64,000 bases of DNA, from contig CAVZIK010000006.1 in NCBI GenBank assembly GCA_963775295.1, forward strand, positions 1,364,001 through 1,428,000, in the 5' to 3' direction. Of this stretch, positions 8,904 to 17,716 are shown piece after piece. The first letter of the stretch is position 1; each line of letters opens with the position of its first letter. The notes under the pieces are model-generated. The model worked only from the letters and a program-made list of their open reading frames with translations. It made no database searches and was not told the DNA's origin. The position numbers and the translations under genes were made by a program. The stretch comes from JAMDEO01 sp963775295. Lineage in GTDB: Bacteria; Actinomycetota; Thermoleophilia; RBG-16-64-13.

Positions 8904-9877
8904 CCGATTACGATCTCCTCGCCCACCATCACCGTGCGGTAGCGTTCGCCAAGAGCTTCACGGAATACACCGAGGGTCCAATCGCAACTATCGTGAGCAG
9001 AAAGCGCGACCAACTTCAGATCCAGACGTGCCATTGCGGCGGCGGCTTCCCTAGCCTCGTTCCGTGTGATTCGCTGCCAGGGAAGCTTCCCGTTTCCAAT
9101 GATGTTCTGCCTGCCTTTGCCAACCCTCGAACCGGTCACCGGGAAGTGCAGCCCCCCGATGATGCCGTAAAGAGGGCCTCCGGCGACGGCTTGGGCGCGC
9201 TCCACCAGTCTGGATAGAGATGGATGTCCGCATCCCACTATCATCACAGGTCCCTTGTCCTTGACGTTGACCAAGAGTGATTGTTCGGACACCGGGCCCA
9301 CGAGCCATATCGCTCGGTCCAGCGGACCCGTGCTTGCCAGGCCTTCTCCAAGTTTGCGCGGCTCGGAAATATATTCGGTTCGTGCGGAGGCGTGTGTCAT
9401 CGGCGTAGGAACGTATGCCGGGATACCGCCCAGATCCACGGGCCGCTTGGAAAGCGCAAATGTCTTGTGTGCCTGGCAGCTCCGTCCGCCAACGTGGTCG
9501 AGATGGCAGTGGGAGATGAAGACGGCGTCCAGATCGGACGCCGAAATTCCAAGTACTGCCATGTTCCGGGCCAGCGGGGAGGGCTCCTCATCGTGCTCGT
9601 TGCAGCCCACGTCGAACAGAATCTTCTGGCCGTCCACAGTTATCAGATAGGACACTCCCGACTCTCCCGCCAGACGAGCATCGCTACTGTAAAACTCTAC
9701 CAGAGGCATGACCGAGAGCTGGGACACCGAGCCCAGGTTCTCAATCTTCTCCGCCGAGGCCTTTTCCTGCGCTCGCTCGATCTCTTTGCGAGCCCTGAGA
9801 AAGGCCCTGGTCTTCGAAGGCTTGGCGACGCCCGAAAGAGCCCAGTAGACGGCGTAGCGCTTGTCCTGGAGCGACAT
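8900..9877 (-). CDS. Metallo-beta-lactamase-fold hydrolase, COG1237-like
   Basis: 325 residues from ATG 9877. The metal motif H-x-H-x-D-H is HCHLDH (123-128) and is preceded by FDVGCNEHD as in the family. The middle carries MIVGCGHPS, the His of the central metal site, and the C-terminal part has ALSAHDSCDW. This architecture fits the COG1237 branch (dihydropterin/methanopterin-synthase-like and related phosphodiesterase-like enzymes); the reaction here is unknown. It starts next to the tadA stop codon and overlaps the CDF gene by 4 bases, giving a tadA-MBL-CDF operon. The N-terminal 50 residues (YWALSGVAKPSKTRAFL, coiled) are an extra element. Confidence 0.8.
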   Translation of the reverse strand: MSLQDKRYAVYWALSGVAKPSKTRAFLRARKEIERAQEKASAEKIENLGSVSQLSVMPLVEFYSSDARLAGESGVSYLITVDGQKILFDVGCNEHDEEPSPLARNMAVLGISASDLDAVFISHCHLDHVGGRSCQAHKTFALSKRPVDLGGIPAYVPTPMTHASARTEYISEPRKLGEGLASTGPLDRAIWLVGPVSEQSLLVNVKDKGPVMIVGCGHPSLSRLVERAQAVAGGPLYGIIGGLHFPVTGSRVGKGRQNIIGNGKLPWQRITRNEAREAAAAMARLDLKLVALSAHDSCDWTLGVFREALGERYRTVMVGEEIVIG

Positions 9878-9878
9878 G

Positions 9879-10391
9879 TCACCTTCCCTCTGTGTTGACC
9901 GCGGAGAACGGTGATGCTTCGTTTTGCCCGCGAAGATTTTGGAAGAATTCCCGCAGCAATGCCGACGCCTCATTTTCCAAGACACCCGCGCGCACCTGCG
10001 GGTGGTGGTTCAGGGCAGGGTGATCCACCACGTTCAGAATCGACCCGGCGGCGCCCGCCTTGGGGTCGTCCGCGCCGTATACCAGCCGCCTGATTCGGGC
10101 CAGTACAAGGGCGCCGGCGCACATGGTGCACGGCTCCAAAGTGACGTAGAGCGTGGCCTCCCGAAGGCGCCATCCGCCCGCTAGGGCTGCGGCGTCGCGC
10201 AGGACGAGCATCTCCGCGTGCGCGGTGGGGTCGTGCCTGCGTTCGCGCTCATTGCCTCTGGCTGCTAGGACCTCGCCACTCGCAACGAGAACCGCCCCCA
10301 CCGGCACTTCGCCCCTTTCGCCGGCCTTTCGGGCCTCACTCAACGCCAGGCCCATAAAGACCCGGTCGTCCGCAGGCGAATCTGATCTCAT
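9879..10391 (-). CDS. tadA: tRNA adenosine deaminase
   Basis: 170 residues. HAE (58-60) and PCTMC (87-91) are the zinc and catalytic motifs of the cytidine deaminase fold; Glu60 is the proton shuttle. Length and the ARIRRLVYGADDPKAGA segment fit TadA, which converts A34 of tRNA-Arg(ACG) to inosine. ATG at 10391 has GGAG 7 bases upstream; other in-frame starts lie further out (10403, 10448). First gene of the operon with the MBL-fold and CDF genes. Two bases separate it from the MBL start. Confidence 0.9.
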   Translation of the reverse strand: MRSDSPADDRVFMGLALSEARKAGERGEVPVGAVLVASGEVLAARGNERERRHDPTAHAEMLVLRDAAALAGGWRLREATLYVTLEPCTMCAGALVLARIRRLVYGADDPKAGAAGSILNVVDHPALNHHPQVRAGVLENEASALLREFFQNLRGQNEASPFSAVNTEGR

Positions 10392-10579
10392 GTCCGTCTC
10401 CATTTCGTTTCTATGATATAGAATCTGCCCGATAATGGGGCGCAACATGCGGACGACCTAGCCCAGATCGAAGAGCTTCGCCGCATCCTGATCGACGTAC
10501 GCACCCCCTGCGTGTCCGGCCATCTCCACGGACCAAATGATCGGGAGCCACTCCGTTCGGCGGGGGAGGAGCCGGTCAA

Positions 10580-10963
10580 GATGCTGGTGGCGGACGACGG
10601 GCAGATGGTCCGGACTGTCCTCGTCCGTATGCTCGGTCGGTTTGGTCATGCGAGCGGGGCCTGCGGTTCCGGCGAGGACGCAATCGGTCTGTTCCGCGAA
10701 AGAGTGGCGCGACAGATTCCGTTCGACGCCGTCATTACCGATCTCACCATGCTGGGGGTATGGGCGGCATCGAGACCGCGGAGGCGTTACGAGATATCGA
10801 TCTGAACGTCTTGGCGGTTGTATCCAGCGGCTATTCCGACGACACGGCTATCGTGCGTTTCCGCGATTAGGGCTTGATCGCATCGGCGAAGAAGCTGTAC
10901 AGTCTCGAAGCGCTGCGCGAGACGCTGGAGAGTCGTTCTGCCCGTCGGCCGATGCAGAAGTAG
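10580..10963 (+). pseudogene. Broken response-regulator receiver domain (hybrid histidine kinase end)
   Basis: The first frame reads MLVADDGQMVRTVL... with the acidic pair DD and ends in AVITDLTMLG, where TD carries the phospho-acceptor Asp. The frame then shifts at the G-run 10754-10758 and the rest continues in another frame as MGGIETAEALRDID, then VVSSGYSDDTAI, then an in-frame TAG at 10868-10870, then GLIASAKKLYSLEAL. In homologues this is one receiver domain with SSGYS and a conserved Lys (AKP). So one frameshift and one stop have destroyed it. The last 97 bases overlap the end of the gene on the other strand. Confidence 0.75.
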
Positions 10964-11151
10964 GCTATCGGCCCTATCCAGTTGATGAACACGATCCCAG
11001 CCCACATCCGCCGATCTCCGCGGATTTCCTCCGGCCTGCGATGCATCAGATCCCAGAGAGCTGTTGCCAGCAAGGCCAGTTGGAATGTTGCCATCACAAT
11101 GACACCCACCCGTTGACAGCGGCTGAGTTCTCCCCAACTCCGGCTCTTCAT
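10867..11151 (-). CDS. PLDc_N-like small membrane protein
   Basis: 94 residues. Two hydrophobic helices (about 15-35 and 48-66) flank a short polar loop, and the segment WDLMHRRPEEIRGDRRMWAGIVFINWIGPIAYFCIGRR, read in pieces, matches the phospholipase D N-terminal domain (PLDc_N), a two-helix unit often found alone. Function is not known for the stand-alone form. Its 3' end overlaps the dead receiver gene on the opposite strand, which suggests that decay of that gene was tolerated. Confidence 0.65.
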   Translation of the reverse strand: MKSRSWGELSRCQRVGVIVMATFQLALLATALWDLMHRRPEEIRGDRRMWAGIVFINWIGPIAYFCIGRRAERLSSVSRSASRLYSFFADAIKP

Positions 11152-11201
11152 CGCTCAACCTCCGAGGTTTGCTCCGGCCATGGGACCGGAATGTATATGC
11201 C

Positions 11202-11675
11202 ATGATAAATGTTCCGTTCCCCAAAATCACTGCGCGAAATCTTGAAGGTCTGCCGGTGGAGGTGCCGGCCGACCTGACCGGCTCCGCGAATCTGGTGGTT
11301 CTCGCCTTTTTGCGCGAGCATCAGTACCCCGTCGAAACCTGGTTGCCTCATCTCGCCGCTTTGGAGGCCAACTTCCCCAAGTTCGTGGTTTGGGAGATCC
11401 CGGCGCTTGCTCGCCGTTACCGTCTCTGGCGCGGGGCCATCGAGAGCGCCATGCGGGCCGGAATCGCCGATCCTCTGGTACGGAGCCACACTCTCCCTTC
11501 CTACCTGGACTTAGAAGCGCTCCAAAGCTCGCTCGGGCTTAGAAGTCTCGATGACATCCACCTTTACTTGTTGGACAGGGAGGGATGGGTGCGCTGGGAA
11601 GGCAGCGGCGCGTATGATGCCGAGACGCTGGGTTCCCTCGACGCCGCTCTCGCGGGACTTCTAGGCGGCTCGTGA
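11202..11675 (+). CDS. Thioredoxin-fold protein, ATP10/redoxin-like
   Basis: 157 residues from ATG 11202 (an in-frame start at 11169 adds 11 residues). The N-terminal part LVVLAFLREHQYPVETWLPHLAALE follows the strand-helix start of thioredoxin-like folds but has no CxxC. The middle FPKFVVWEIPALARRYRLWRGAIESAMRAGI and the end DDIHLYLLDREGWVRWEGSG resemble bacterial relatives of the mitochondrial assembly factor Atp10. This resemblance is from pattern only. It overlaps the 3' end of the convergent gene 11661-11882. Confidence 0.55.
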   Translation: MINVPFPKITARNLEGLPVEVPADLTGSANLVVLAFLREHQYPVETWLPHLAALEANFPKFVVWEIPALARRYRLWRGAIESAMRAGIADPLVRSHTLPSYLDLEALQSSLGLRSLDDIHLYLLDREGWVRWEGSGAYDAETLGSLDAALAGLLGGS

Positions 11676-11882
11676 CTGGATGACCTCGGTAACGCTGCCA
11701 TCCTCGAAGAGAATGTGAAGACCGCGGACTGTATCTTCACGGATGTCTAGGTAGATAGCTTTCACTCCGTCCTGTGGGGCCGCAAACGCTATTTCCTGCC
11801 GGGTTACGGAGAGTTTCCTCACGAGCACGTACCCCACGGGCACCATCAATATGAGAACGGCGACGATCGCTGGTATGAGCAT
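11661..11882 (-). CDS. Small membrane protein
   Basis: 73 residues. One N-terminal helix (3-21) followed by a basic junction and a soluble tail rich in beta-strand pattern (KAIYLDIREDTVRGLHILFEDGSVTEV). No family recognised. Stands between the redoxin-like gene (convergent) and the MFS pump (divergent). Confidence 0.5.
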   Translation of the reverse strand: MLIPAIVAVLILMVPVGYVLVRKLSVTRQEIAFAAPQDGVKAIYLDIREDTVRGLHILFEDGSVTEVIQSRAA

Positions 11883-12034
11883 CTCAATTCCCCCCTGCCT
11901 TCGCGTATGTTGCTCTGGGTCGAAGCATAGACCGTCGCTCGGACAGGAAATCGCCGGTCATGTAGCATACCGAGGAGCGGCACTGCTTCGCGCGCGGCGG
12001 CGTGAACCACCATCGGAACACACATGGAGATTGA

Positions 12035-13645
12035 ATGACGGACCAAGTCCCTCGGGCGGCCTGGGGAGAAACGCTGAGCAGACGTCGTATCGCCTTCGTG
12101 CTCGTCAGCGTTATGTTGGGTATGCTTCTCTCCGCATTGGACCAGACGGTGGTGGGTACCGCGCTGCCTCGCGTGATCGCGGATCTCAACGGTCTGCAGC
12201 ACTACGCATGGGTGATAACCGGGTATTTGCTCGCCTCAGCCGCATCCATGCCAATCTGGGGCAAGCTCTCCGATGCTTTCGGTCGGCGCCGCTTTTTCAT
12301 GGTGGGAATGGTGATCTTCGTTGTCGGGTCGGCCCTCTGCGGGCAGAGCAGGACGATGGTCGAACTAATCGCCTTCCGCGCCATCCAGGGTCTCGGCGCG
12401 GGCGCTATGTTGCCGATCGTACAGGCTATTCTCGGCGACATCTTCCCACCGGCGCAAAGAGCGCGGTGGGCGGGAGTTCTCATGAGCGTGTGGGGTTTCG
12501 CCACCATCGTGGGGCCACTTCTCGGGGGTTGGATCACCGACAACATCGGGTGGCGGTGGACCTTCTACGTCAATCTGCCGGTCGGGATCATCGCGTTGGC
12601 TTTCGCTGCCGTCGCTCTTCCGGGGCATGCGCGCCTGCACAAGCACAAGGTCGACTACTTCGGCAGCGCGCTGCTTGTGTCCGCCGCAGTGCCGTTGCTT
12701 CTCGCCTTCAGCTGGGCGGGCAGCACCTATGCGTGGGGTTCACCTGTGATCATAGGCTTGTTCGTTGGTTCGGTCGCGATGTGGGGGATCTTTTACCTTT
12801 GGGAGATGCATGCGGGCGAACCGGTGCTCAATCCACGGCTCTTCCAAAACTCCATATTCTCGGTCTCGGCGATCGCCAGCGCTATCCAATCCGCAGCTAT
12901 GTTTGGCGCGATCATGTTCTTGCCTTTGTTCGTCCAGGGAGTGATGGGAAAGACGGCCACCAACTCGGGCACCATCCTCATGCCCATGATGCTCGCGGCG
13001 ATTGTGATGAGCATCGGGGCCGGGCAGGTGCTGGCGAAGACCGGACGTTACAAGATCATGGTCCTGGTTGGCATGGCCCTAGTGACGGCCGGGGCGTACC
13101 TGCTTTCGAGGCTGACGATGGACACTTCCTCCTTCGTCTTGTCAAGCTTCATGATAATCATGGGCTTGGGTATGGGCGTTGCCATGAGTACCTTCACAGT
13201 TATCGTCCAGAACCAATATCCCGTTCACCGACTGGGCGAGGTCAGCGCCGGATTGCAGTTCTTCCGTTCCATCGGCAGCACGGTGGCGTTGGCGGTCTTC
13301 GGCACGGTCCTCAACAGCCGTTTCGCTTCTTCGCTCACGGCGTCGCTGCCTGCGCAACTTAGCGGGCTCGCCAAAGATCCCACCACCGCCGGACAACTCA
13401 ACAATCCGCAGGTGCTGCTCTCCGATGCGGCCAGGGAGCACTTGACACAACTCTTCAGTCAGTTTGGGACACAGGGTGACGCGCTGTTTAAGGCTTTCAT
13501 GGACGCGGTGCGGCAGAGCCTCCAGACTGCCATCGGCGAACTGTTCTTCCTGGCCACGGTGATCAGTGTTGCGGGCTTTGTAGTGGTTTGGTTCCTGAAA
13601 GAAGTGCCGTTGAGGCGAACTCATTCCGAGCAAGGGCCGGAGTAA
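12035..13645 (+). CDS. MFS drug efflux pump, DHA2 (EmrB/QacA) family
   Basis: 536 residues and 14 predicted membrane helices, as in the DHA2 drug:proton antiporters. Motif A-like GKLSDAFGRRRFF follows helix 2, motif C-like GPLLGGWITDNIGWRWTFYVN ends helix 5 region, and LDQTVVGTALPRV lies in helix 1. The long C-terminal loop before the last helix is normal for the group. Likely exports lipophilic drugs or metabolites. ATG at 12035 directly precedes TDQVPRAAWG and helix 1. No regulator gene lies next to it. Confidence 0.9.
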   Translation: MTDQVPRAAWGETLSRRRIAFVLVSVMLGMLLSALDQTVVGTALPRVIADLNGLQHYAWVITGYLLASAASMPIWGKLSDAFGRRRFFMVGMVIFVVGSALCGQSRTMVELIAFRAIQGLGAGAMLPIVQAILGDIFPPAQRARWAGVLMSVWGFATIVGPLLGGWITDNIGWRWTFYVNLPVGIIALAFAAVALPGHARLHKHKVDYFGSALLVSAAVPLLLAFSWAGSTYAWGSPVIIGLFVGSVAMWGIFYLWEMHAGEPVLNPRLFQNSIFSVSAIASAIQSAAMFGAIMFLPLFVQGVMGKTATNSGTILMPMMLAAIVMSIGAGQVLAKTGRYKIMVLVGMALVTAGAYLLSRLTMDTSSFVLSSFMIIMGLGMGVAMSTFTVIVQNQYPVHRLGEVSAGLQFFRSIGSTVALAVFGTVLNSRFASSLTASLPAQLSGLAKDPTTAGQLNNPQVLLSDAAREHLTQLFSQFGTQGDALFKAFMDAVRQSLQTAIGELFFLATVISVAGFVVVWFLKEVPLRRTHSEQGPE

Positions 13646-13783
13646 CTCCGCGCTTCTGCGCGTGATAGGAGCCGCATGGCGGGCGCCCTCCCGGGTTTGC
13701 AGGCCTCGATGCCCGCCATCAACCCTTGACAGCCGAGTAAATGAGTGGTCACCTATAAGATCCCCAAGCGAAGGAGGAATCAG

Positions 13784-15502
13784 GTGTTCACCGAGATTCT
13801 CGTGCCCGAGATCATGGCTTCGATGCTTCCCGAAGGCTTTCCCTCGGATAAACTCAGTCAGCCAAAGTACAAGGTCAAAGTCGAGAAGGATGTCTTCATA
13901 GAGATGCGTGACGGCATCAAAGTGGCCGTCGACATCTACCGCCCGGATGCTGCGGGCGAGTTTCCCGCGCTTTACGCCTCGTCTCCTTACCAGAAGGATC
14001 TGTACTACCTACCTGCCGTGCCTACCTTTCACATGCGCGAGACCAACAAGATCGAGTGGTTCGTGGAGCGAGGCTACTGTTACGTCAACCACGATATACG
14101 CGGCGTCGGTAAGTCAGTCGAGGGACAGTGGCGCTTTCATAGCATCGAAGAGCAGCACGATCACTACGACGTCATCGAATGGACCGCGTCCCAGCCCTGG
14201 TGTACGGGCAAGGTCGGCATGATCGGCGAGTCGTACTACGCGTGGACGCAATGGATGGCGGCAGCGCAGGCGCCTCCTCACCTGGCCTGCATCGTTCCCT
14301 TCGACGGCGGGGCCGACATGTATCGCGACGTCGCCTTCCACGGTGGCATCTTTGCCAGCGGTTTCGCCACCGGGTGGCATATCACTGAGATACGCGGCCA
14401 CTACCGGGTGGGCCGAAAGGCCGAGGATCCCACTCAGGGCGATTGGGATCTCGCTTGGAACGTGATCAATCACCAGACCTTGGACGATTTCTGGGAGGAG
14501 CGCAATCCGGACTTCTCCAACATCAAGTGTCCCGTGTACAGCATCGGTATCCTGCACAAAGTGGGAATCCATCTGCGCGGCAATCTGCGCGGCTACGAGG
14601 AGGTGGAGACGCCCAAGAAGCTGATGCTTTGCCACGGGGACTTTGAGGGCGACGAGGTCGCTATCTTCGAGTCCAACGAGATGCGTCAGAACCTCCTTCG
14701 CTGGTACGACCACTGGCTGAAGGGAAACGACACCGGGATCATGGACGAGCCCGCCCTCAATATCTTCGTGCGCGGACAGGAGCGGTACCGCCGGGAAAAC
14801 GAGTGGCCCCTGGCTCGAACCCAGTACACCAAGTTGTATCTCTCGGGTACGAAATCCGGAGCTGTTATCTCCCTCAACGACGGCGGCCTGAGTTGGGACG
14901 CTCCTTCCGCTTCCGAGGCTTCTGTCAGCTACTCGTATCCCGATCCGGACTGGACCGGCTTCTCTGGCGTAGGCACCGCGGTCATGGATAAGGGGATCCT
15001 CAACCCATGCAAGAAGATCCTCACCTTCACCACGCCGCCCATGGAGAAGGACACCGAGGTCATCGGGAACATCGTTCTCGTCCTCTACGCGTCATCCGAT
15101 CAGCCCGATACGGAGTTTCTCGTGCGGATATGGGATCAGCTTCCCGATGAGGCGCAGGCTCCAGGGATGCCGCCGGCCGGCCGGATCCTCACGCGCGGCT
15201 GGCTCAAGGCTTCCCACGCGGTGACCAAGGACGAAGCGCTCAGCAAGCCGTATCGCCCGTACTATCGCCACGACAACCCCGAACCGATCGATCCGGGCAA
15301 GGTCTACAAGTACGAGATCGAGATCTGGGGGACAGCCAATCGCTTCCTTGAGGGTCACCGGCTTCGTCTCGATCTGGCCAACGGCGACTCGAACGCGCTG
15401 GATTTCGGAGGCCATTACTACGGGCTCAAAGTGGGCAGCGACACTATCTACTTCGATAGGGAAAGGCCGTCACATCTGCTGCTGCCCGTGATCCCGGAAT
15501 AG
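13784..15502 (+). CDS. CocE/NonD family serine hydrolase (X-Pro dipeptidyl-peptidase S15-like)
   Basis: 572 residues. The nucleophile elbow is GESYY with Ser150, preceded by KVGMI; DIRGVGKSVEGQW and YASSPYQKDL are typical of the CocE/NonD group. The C-terminal third (from about 370) is the jelly-roll domain of this family, ending with LRLDLANGDSNALDFGGHYYG. The family cleaves acyl or ester/amide bonds of varied substrates (cocaine esterase, glutaryl-7-ACA acylase, X-Pro peptidase). The GTG at 13784 is chosen because AAGGAGG lies 6 bases before it; an upstream in-frame GTG at 13745 has no site. No signal peptide, so cytoplasmic. Followed by a strong terminator. Confidence 0.88.
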   Translation: MFTEILVPEIMASMLPEGFPSDKLSQPKYKVKVEKDVFIEMRDGIKVAVDIYRPDAAGEFPALYASSPYQKDLYYLPAVPTFHMRETNKIEWFVERGYCYVNHDIRGVGKSVEGQWRFHSIEEQHDHYDVIEWTASQPWCTGKVGMIGESYYAWTQWMAAAQAPPHLACIVPFDGGADMYRDVAFHGGIFASGFATGWHITEIRGHYRVGRKAEDPTQGDWDLAWNVINHQTLDDFWEERNPDFSNIKCPVYSIGILHKVGIHLRGNLRGYEEVETPKKLMLCHGDFEGDEVAIFESNEMRQNLLRWYDHWLKGNDTGIMDEPALNIFVRGQERYRRENEWPLARTQYTKLYLSGTKSGAVISLNDGGLSWDAPSASEASVSYSYPDPDWTGFSGVGTAVMDKGILNPCKKILTFTTPPMEKDTEVIGNIVLVLYASSDQPDTEFLVRIWDQLPDEAQAPGMPPAGRILTRGWLKASHAVTKDEALSKPYRPYYRHDNPEPIDPGKVYKYEIEIWGTANRFLEGHRLRLDLANGDSNALDFGGHYYGLKVGSDTIYFDRERPSHLLLPVIPE

Positions 15503-15513
15503 AAGTCCCACAA

Positions 15514-15555
15514 GAAACGGGCGGGATCAGACCGGGTGATCCCGCCCGTTTTGTT
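15514..15555 (+). terminator. Rho-independent terminator after CocE/NonD gene
   Basis: Perfect 15-bp stem AAACGGGCGGGATCA (15514-15528) with TGATCCCGCCCGTTT (15536-15550), 7-base loop, then TGTTT. Ends the hydrolase transcript 11 bases after its stop codon. Confidence 0.85.
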
Positions 15556-15629
15556 TCTCCTGGTATCCTTGCTGCACTATTCCGCGAACTCGTTCGGAGG
15601 GCACAGCGAAACGGCTCAGCGATAAGACG

Positions 15630-15800
15630 ATGCTTCAGATTGGGATCATCTTGATCGTCAGCGGGGTGGTCTTGGGCATGGGTGTCTCTTCCATCCCTGT
15701 CATTGCTTTGGGTCTCAAGATAGGTCTGCTGGTGTTCGCTCTCGTGCTGTTTGCGGCCGGCATGCTACTAATCCGCAAATATAGAACGAAGGACATATAG
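15630..15800 (+). CDS. Small two-helix membrane protein
   Basis: 56 residues: MLQIGIILIVSG, helix (about 2-24), short turn with Gly/Lys, second helix (about 30-48), basic end RKYRTKD. No family recognised. The start has only a weak purine-rich site (GATAAGA), and a GGAGG 30 bases upstream is not placed for it. The stop lies just before the terminator tract of the small RNA on the other strand. Confidence 0.45.
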   Translation: MLQIGIILIVSGVVLGMGVSSIPVIALGLKIGLLVFALVLFAAGMLLIRKYRTKDI

Positions 15801-15805
15801 CCTGC

Positions 15806-15962
15806 AAAAAAAGGTAGAGCCCCAAGTGGACTCGCTTTTCATCGTCATCGGCTCTTACTTTGTACCCGCTTCGCTGTACTCCGCGGCCATTTAGTTCCGC
15901 GTTTTCTCTGCGGGTCCCTTTGTAAGCACCTCAGATGCTGCGTCTGAGCTCTTGGGACTCTG
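15806..15962 (-). ncRNA. Structured small RNA, 6S-like candidate
   Basis: A strong minus-strand promoter (15969-15996) predicts a start near 15962, and a T7 tract at 15806-15812 ends the transcript, giving about 157 nt. The two ends pair: AGAGTCCCAAG (15961-15951) with CTTGGGGCTCT (15826-15816), 11 pairs with one G-U. Inside are a CTCAGA/TCTGAG hairpin, a CTTAC/GTAAG helix, an ACCCGC/GCGGGT helix and a CGCGG/CCGCG tip hairpin, that is, a closing stem, a wide asymmetric bubble and a rod with internal loops. No open reading frame of note. 6S RNA has this general plan and size; the assignment is an inference and the RNA could be of another class. Confidence 0.6.
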
Positions 15963-15968
15963 ATGACA

Positions 15969-15996
15969 ATTCTACGGATTCCCGCGTGATTGTCAA
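15969..15996 (-). promoter_or_regulatory. Sigma-70-type promoter for the small RNA
   Basis: On the minus strand TTGACA (15996-15991), a 16-base spacer, and TAGAAT (15974-15969). Both boxes are at or near consensus, one of the best promoters in the window, and point straight into the structured RNA. Confidence 0.65.
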
Positions 15997-16025
15997 GCCC
16001 TCATTTTCTGTCTCGCGTCTCGGGT

Positions 16026-16057
16026 AGCCGAAGGGCGCCTTGCGGCGCCCTTCGGCT
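16026..16057 (-). terminator. Terminator-like hairpin after binding protein gene
   Basis: Perfect 14-bp stem AGCCGAAGGGCGCC / GGCGCCCTTCGGCT with loop TTGC, 44 bases past the stop codon of the substrate-binding protein. T tract is weak. The hairpin after the next binding protein (17717-17740) has the same loop and a similar stem. Confidence 0.6.
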
Positions 16058-16100
16058 GACTCGCTGCCCCGCTCCGGGCGCGGGGTAGCTCTGGTCGCTG

Positions 16101-17588
16101 CTAGGCAATCGGCAGCGGCTTGGGAGCGGACAGCGTGCTCGGATCCATGTAAGGAGCGGCGGTGTTGTCAACCGGTACTTCGTCGAAGGTCCACTTGCCA
16201 CCCTGCATGAGCCACTGCGCGCCACCAAGGCCGTGATCGTACACGTTCTTGGTCTTGTGGCCTGGGCCGGCCGGGTAATCGATGATGCTGTCGCCGGTCT
16301 TGGTTAGGAGAGGAGCCGTGAAGTCGATGGTGCCGACGATCGTGTCGACCTTCATCGAGGAGATGGCGGTGATGAGAGCGTCCTTGCTCTTTGGATCAGT
16401 GGCGTTCTTGATGGCGTAAATGGCCATCTCGCCTATAACGTAGTGGAGCAGTGGAGCGGTCTGCTGCTTGCCGGTCTTCGTTTCGAAGTCATCAGCAAGC
16501 TGAGCGCAGGTCTCGCCGGTGAGCGAGGACTTGAACGGGAAGGTGCGGTGCCACCACAGCTCTTTCATGAGGCCATTGCCGATAGAGCCCAGGGCATCCA
16601 CCGAATCGGGGAACAGGAGGCATTTGCCCACCATACAGGCCTTCACGCTGAGCCCCTGCTGAGCGGCGGCCTTCCAGAAATTGGTGAAGTCCGGCGGAAT
16701 CATGTTGCCGGTAATGAGCTCGACGCCATCCTTCTTGAACTGGGAGATTTGCTGAGTGAAGTCTTCGGTGCCAGGCTGGAAGCGGCCGGGGTCGCTGATT
16801 GTGTAACCCTTGCCCTGCATGAAGCCGGGCACATACTGCGCGAAGAACAGACCATCGGCCGTGTTGTCGAACATGGCACCGATCTTCTTGTTGCTCGGGA
16901 TCTTTTCGTAGCATGCCCAGTTCTCGGTAATCCAGTCTTCGCCGCCGAAGAACACGTGGTAGGACCAGTTGTAGCCGGTCTCAACGTTTTGGCCCAGGTA
17001 CGTCTGCCATGGGCAGTCGGTCGAGACTATCGGCACCCCCGCCACTTCGGCCTGTTCCACAACAGGGGTAACCGTGTCCGGGGTAGAGGCGACCATGAGC
17101 ATGTCGACGCCGGAGTTGTTGATGAGGTCACCTGCCACCTGAGAGGCGCGGGACACGTCGGACTGGCTGTCTTGCACGTTGATGGTGACGGCGTGCTTCT
17201 TGCCGTCTCCGCCGACAACGCCGTCGGCAATGTATTCCTTCCAGCGATCGACGCAATAGTTGTCAGGCACGCCGAAGGAGGCGAGGCCGCCGGTAAGAGG
17301 AGTGACAAAGCCGATTTTGACCTCATCGCCCATCTCCACATTGGCTGCCACTGTGGTGCTGGAGCCCGCCGCGGTGGTGGTAGTCTCGCCGCCGCTCACA
17401 CTGCTCGTAGTCGTGGTCTCTTCGGTGCCGCCGCAGGCCGCTAGTGCCCCGCCCAGACCGGCGCCCAGACCGACCGCCGCACCGGCGATGCCGGCGACTT
17501 TGAGGAAGTCCCGGCGGCTGACCGATTTGCCGCTTAGGAGGGTAGGTTCTTGGTTCTCAGAATGTTTCTCGGACTCGTGCTCGGACAT
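16101..17588 (-). CDS. Tat-exported lipoprotein substrate-binding protein, LivK-like (paralog 1)
   Basis: 495 residues. The signal peptide has the Tat motif SRRDFLK, a Gly/Ala-rich core and a lipobox ALAAC, then a Ser/Thr-rich linker to about residue 85. The mature part is a type I periplasmic binding fold of the branched-chain amino-acid/amide group (IGFVTPLTGGLASFGVPDNY; QDSQSDVSRASQVAGDLINN; STPDTVTPVVEQAEVAGVPIVSTD, each a family hallmark). It binds a small solute outside the membrane and would pass it to a LivHM-type permease. No permease or ATPase gene is adjacent. About two thirds identical by eye to the next gene. Confidence 0.88.
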   Translation of the reverse strand: MSEHESEKHSENQEPTLLSGKSVSRRDFLKVAGIAGAAVGLGAGLGGALAACGGTEETTTTSSVSGGETTTTAAGSSTTVAANVEMGDEVKIGFVTPLTGGLASFGVPDNYCVDRWKEYIADGVVGGDGKKHAVTINVQDSQSDVSRASQVAGDLINNSGVDMLMVASTPDTVTPVVEQAEVAGVPIVSTDCPWQTYLGQNVETGYNWSYHVFFGGEDWITENWACYEKIPSNKKIGAMFDNTADGLFFAQYVPGFMQGKGYTISDPGRFQPGTEDFTQQISQFKKDGVELITGNMIPPDFTNFWKAAAQQGLSVKACMVGKCLLFPDSVDALGSIGNGLMKELWWHRTFPFKSSLTGETCAQLADDFETKTGKQQTAPLLHYVIGEMAIYAIKNATDPKSKDALITAISSMKVDTIVGTIDFTAPLLTKTGDSIIDYPAGPGHKTKNVYDHGLGGAQWLMQGGKWTFDEVPVDNTAAPYMDPSTLSAPKPLPIA

Positions 17589-17716
17589 TGGTACCTCTCG
17601 GGTAGACAGTAGTTCCGCAACGCTAATGGTCGCAAGTCTCTATATGGTACTAGCATTTAGAAGCGGTTGGAAGGGGGTTTGCGAACGACCACTAGTTAAT
17701 GAAACTGCCTATGCAG

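Noticed and set aside
11851..13362. Long 503-residue frame overlapping the MFS pump in another frame
   Set aside because: Arg/His/Gly-rich shadow of the DHA2 transporter, with no family features; an effect of high GC.
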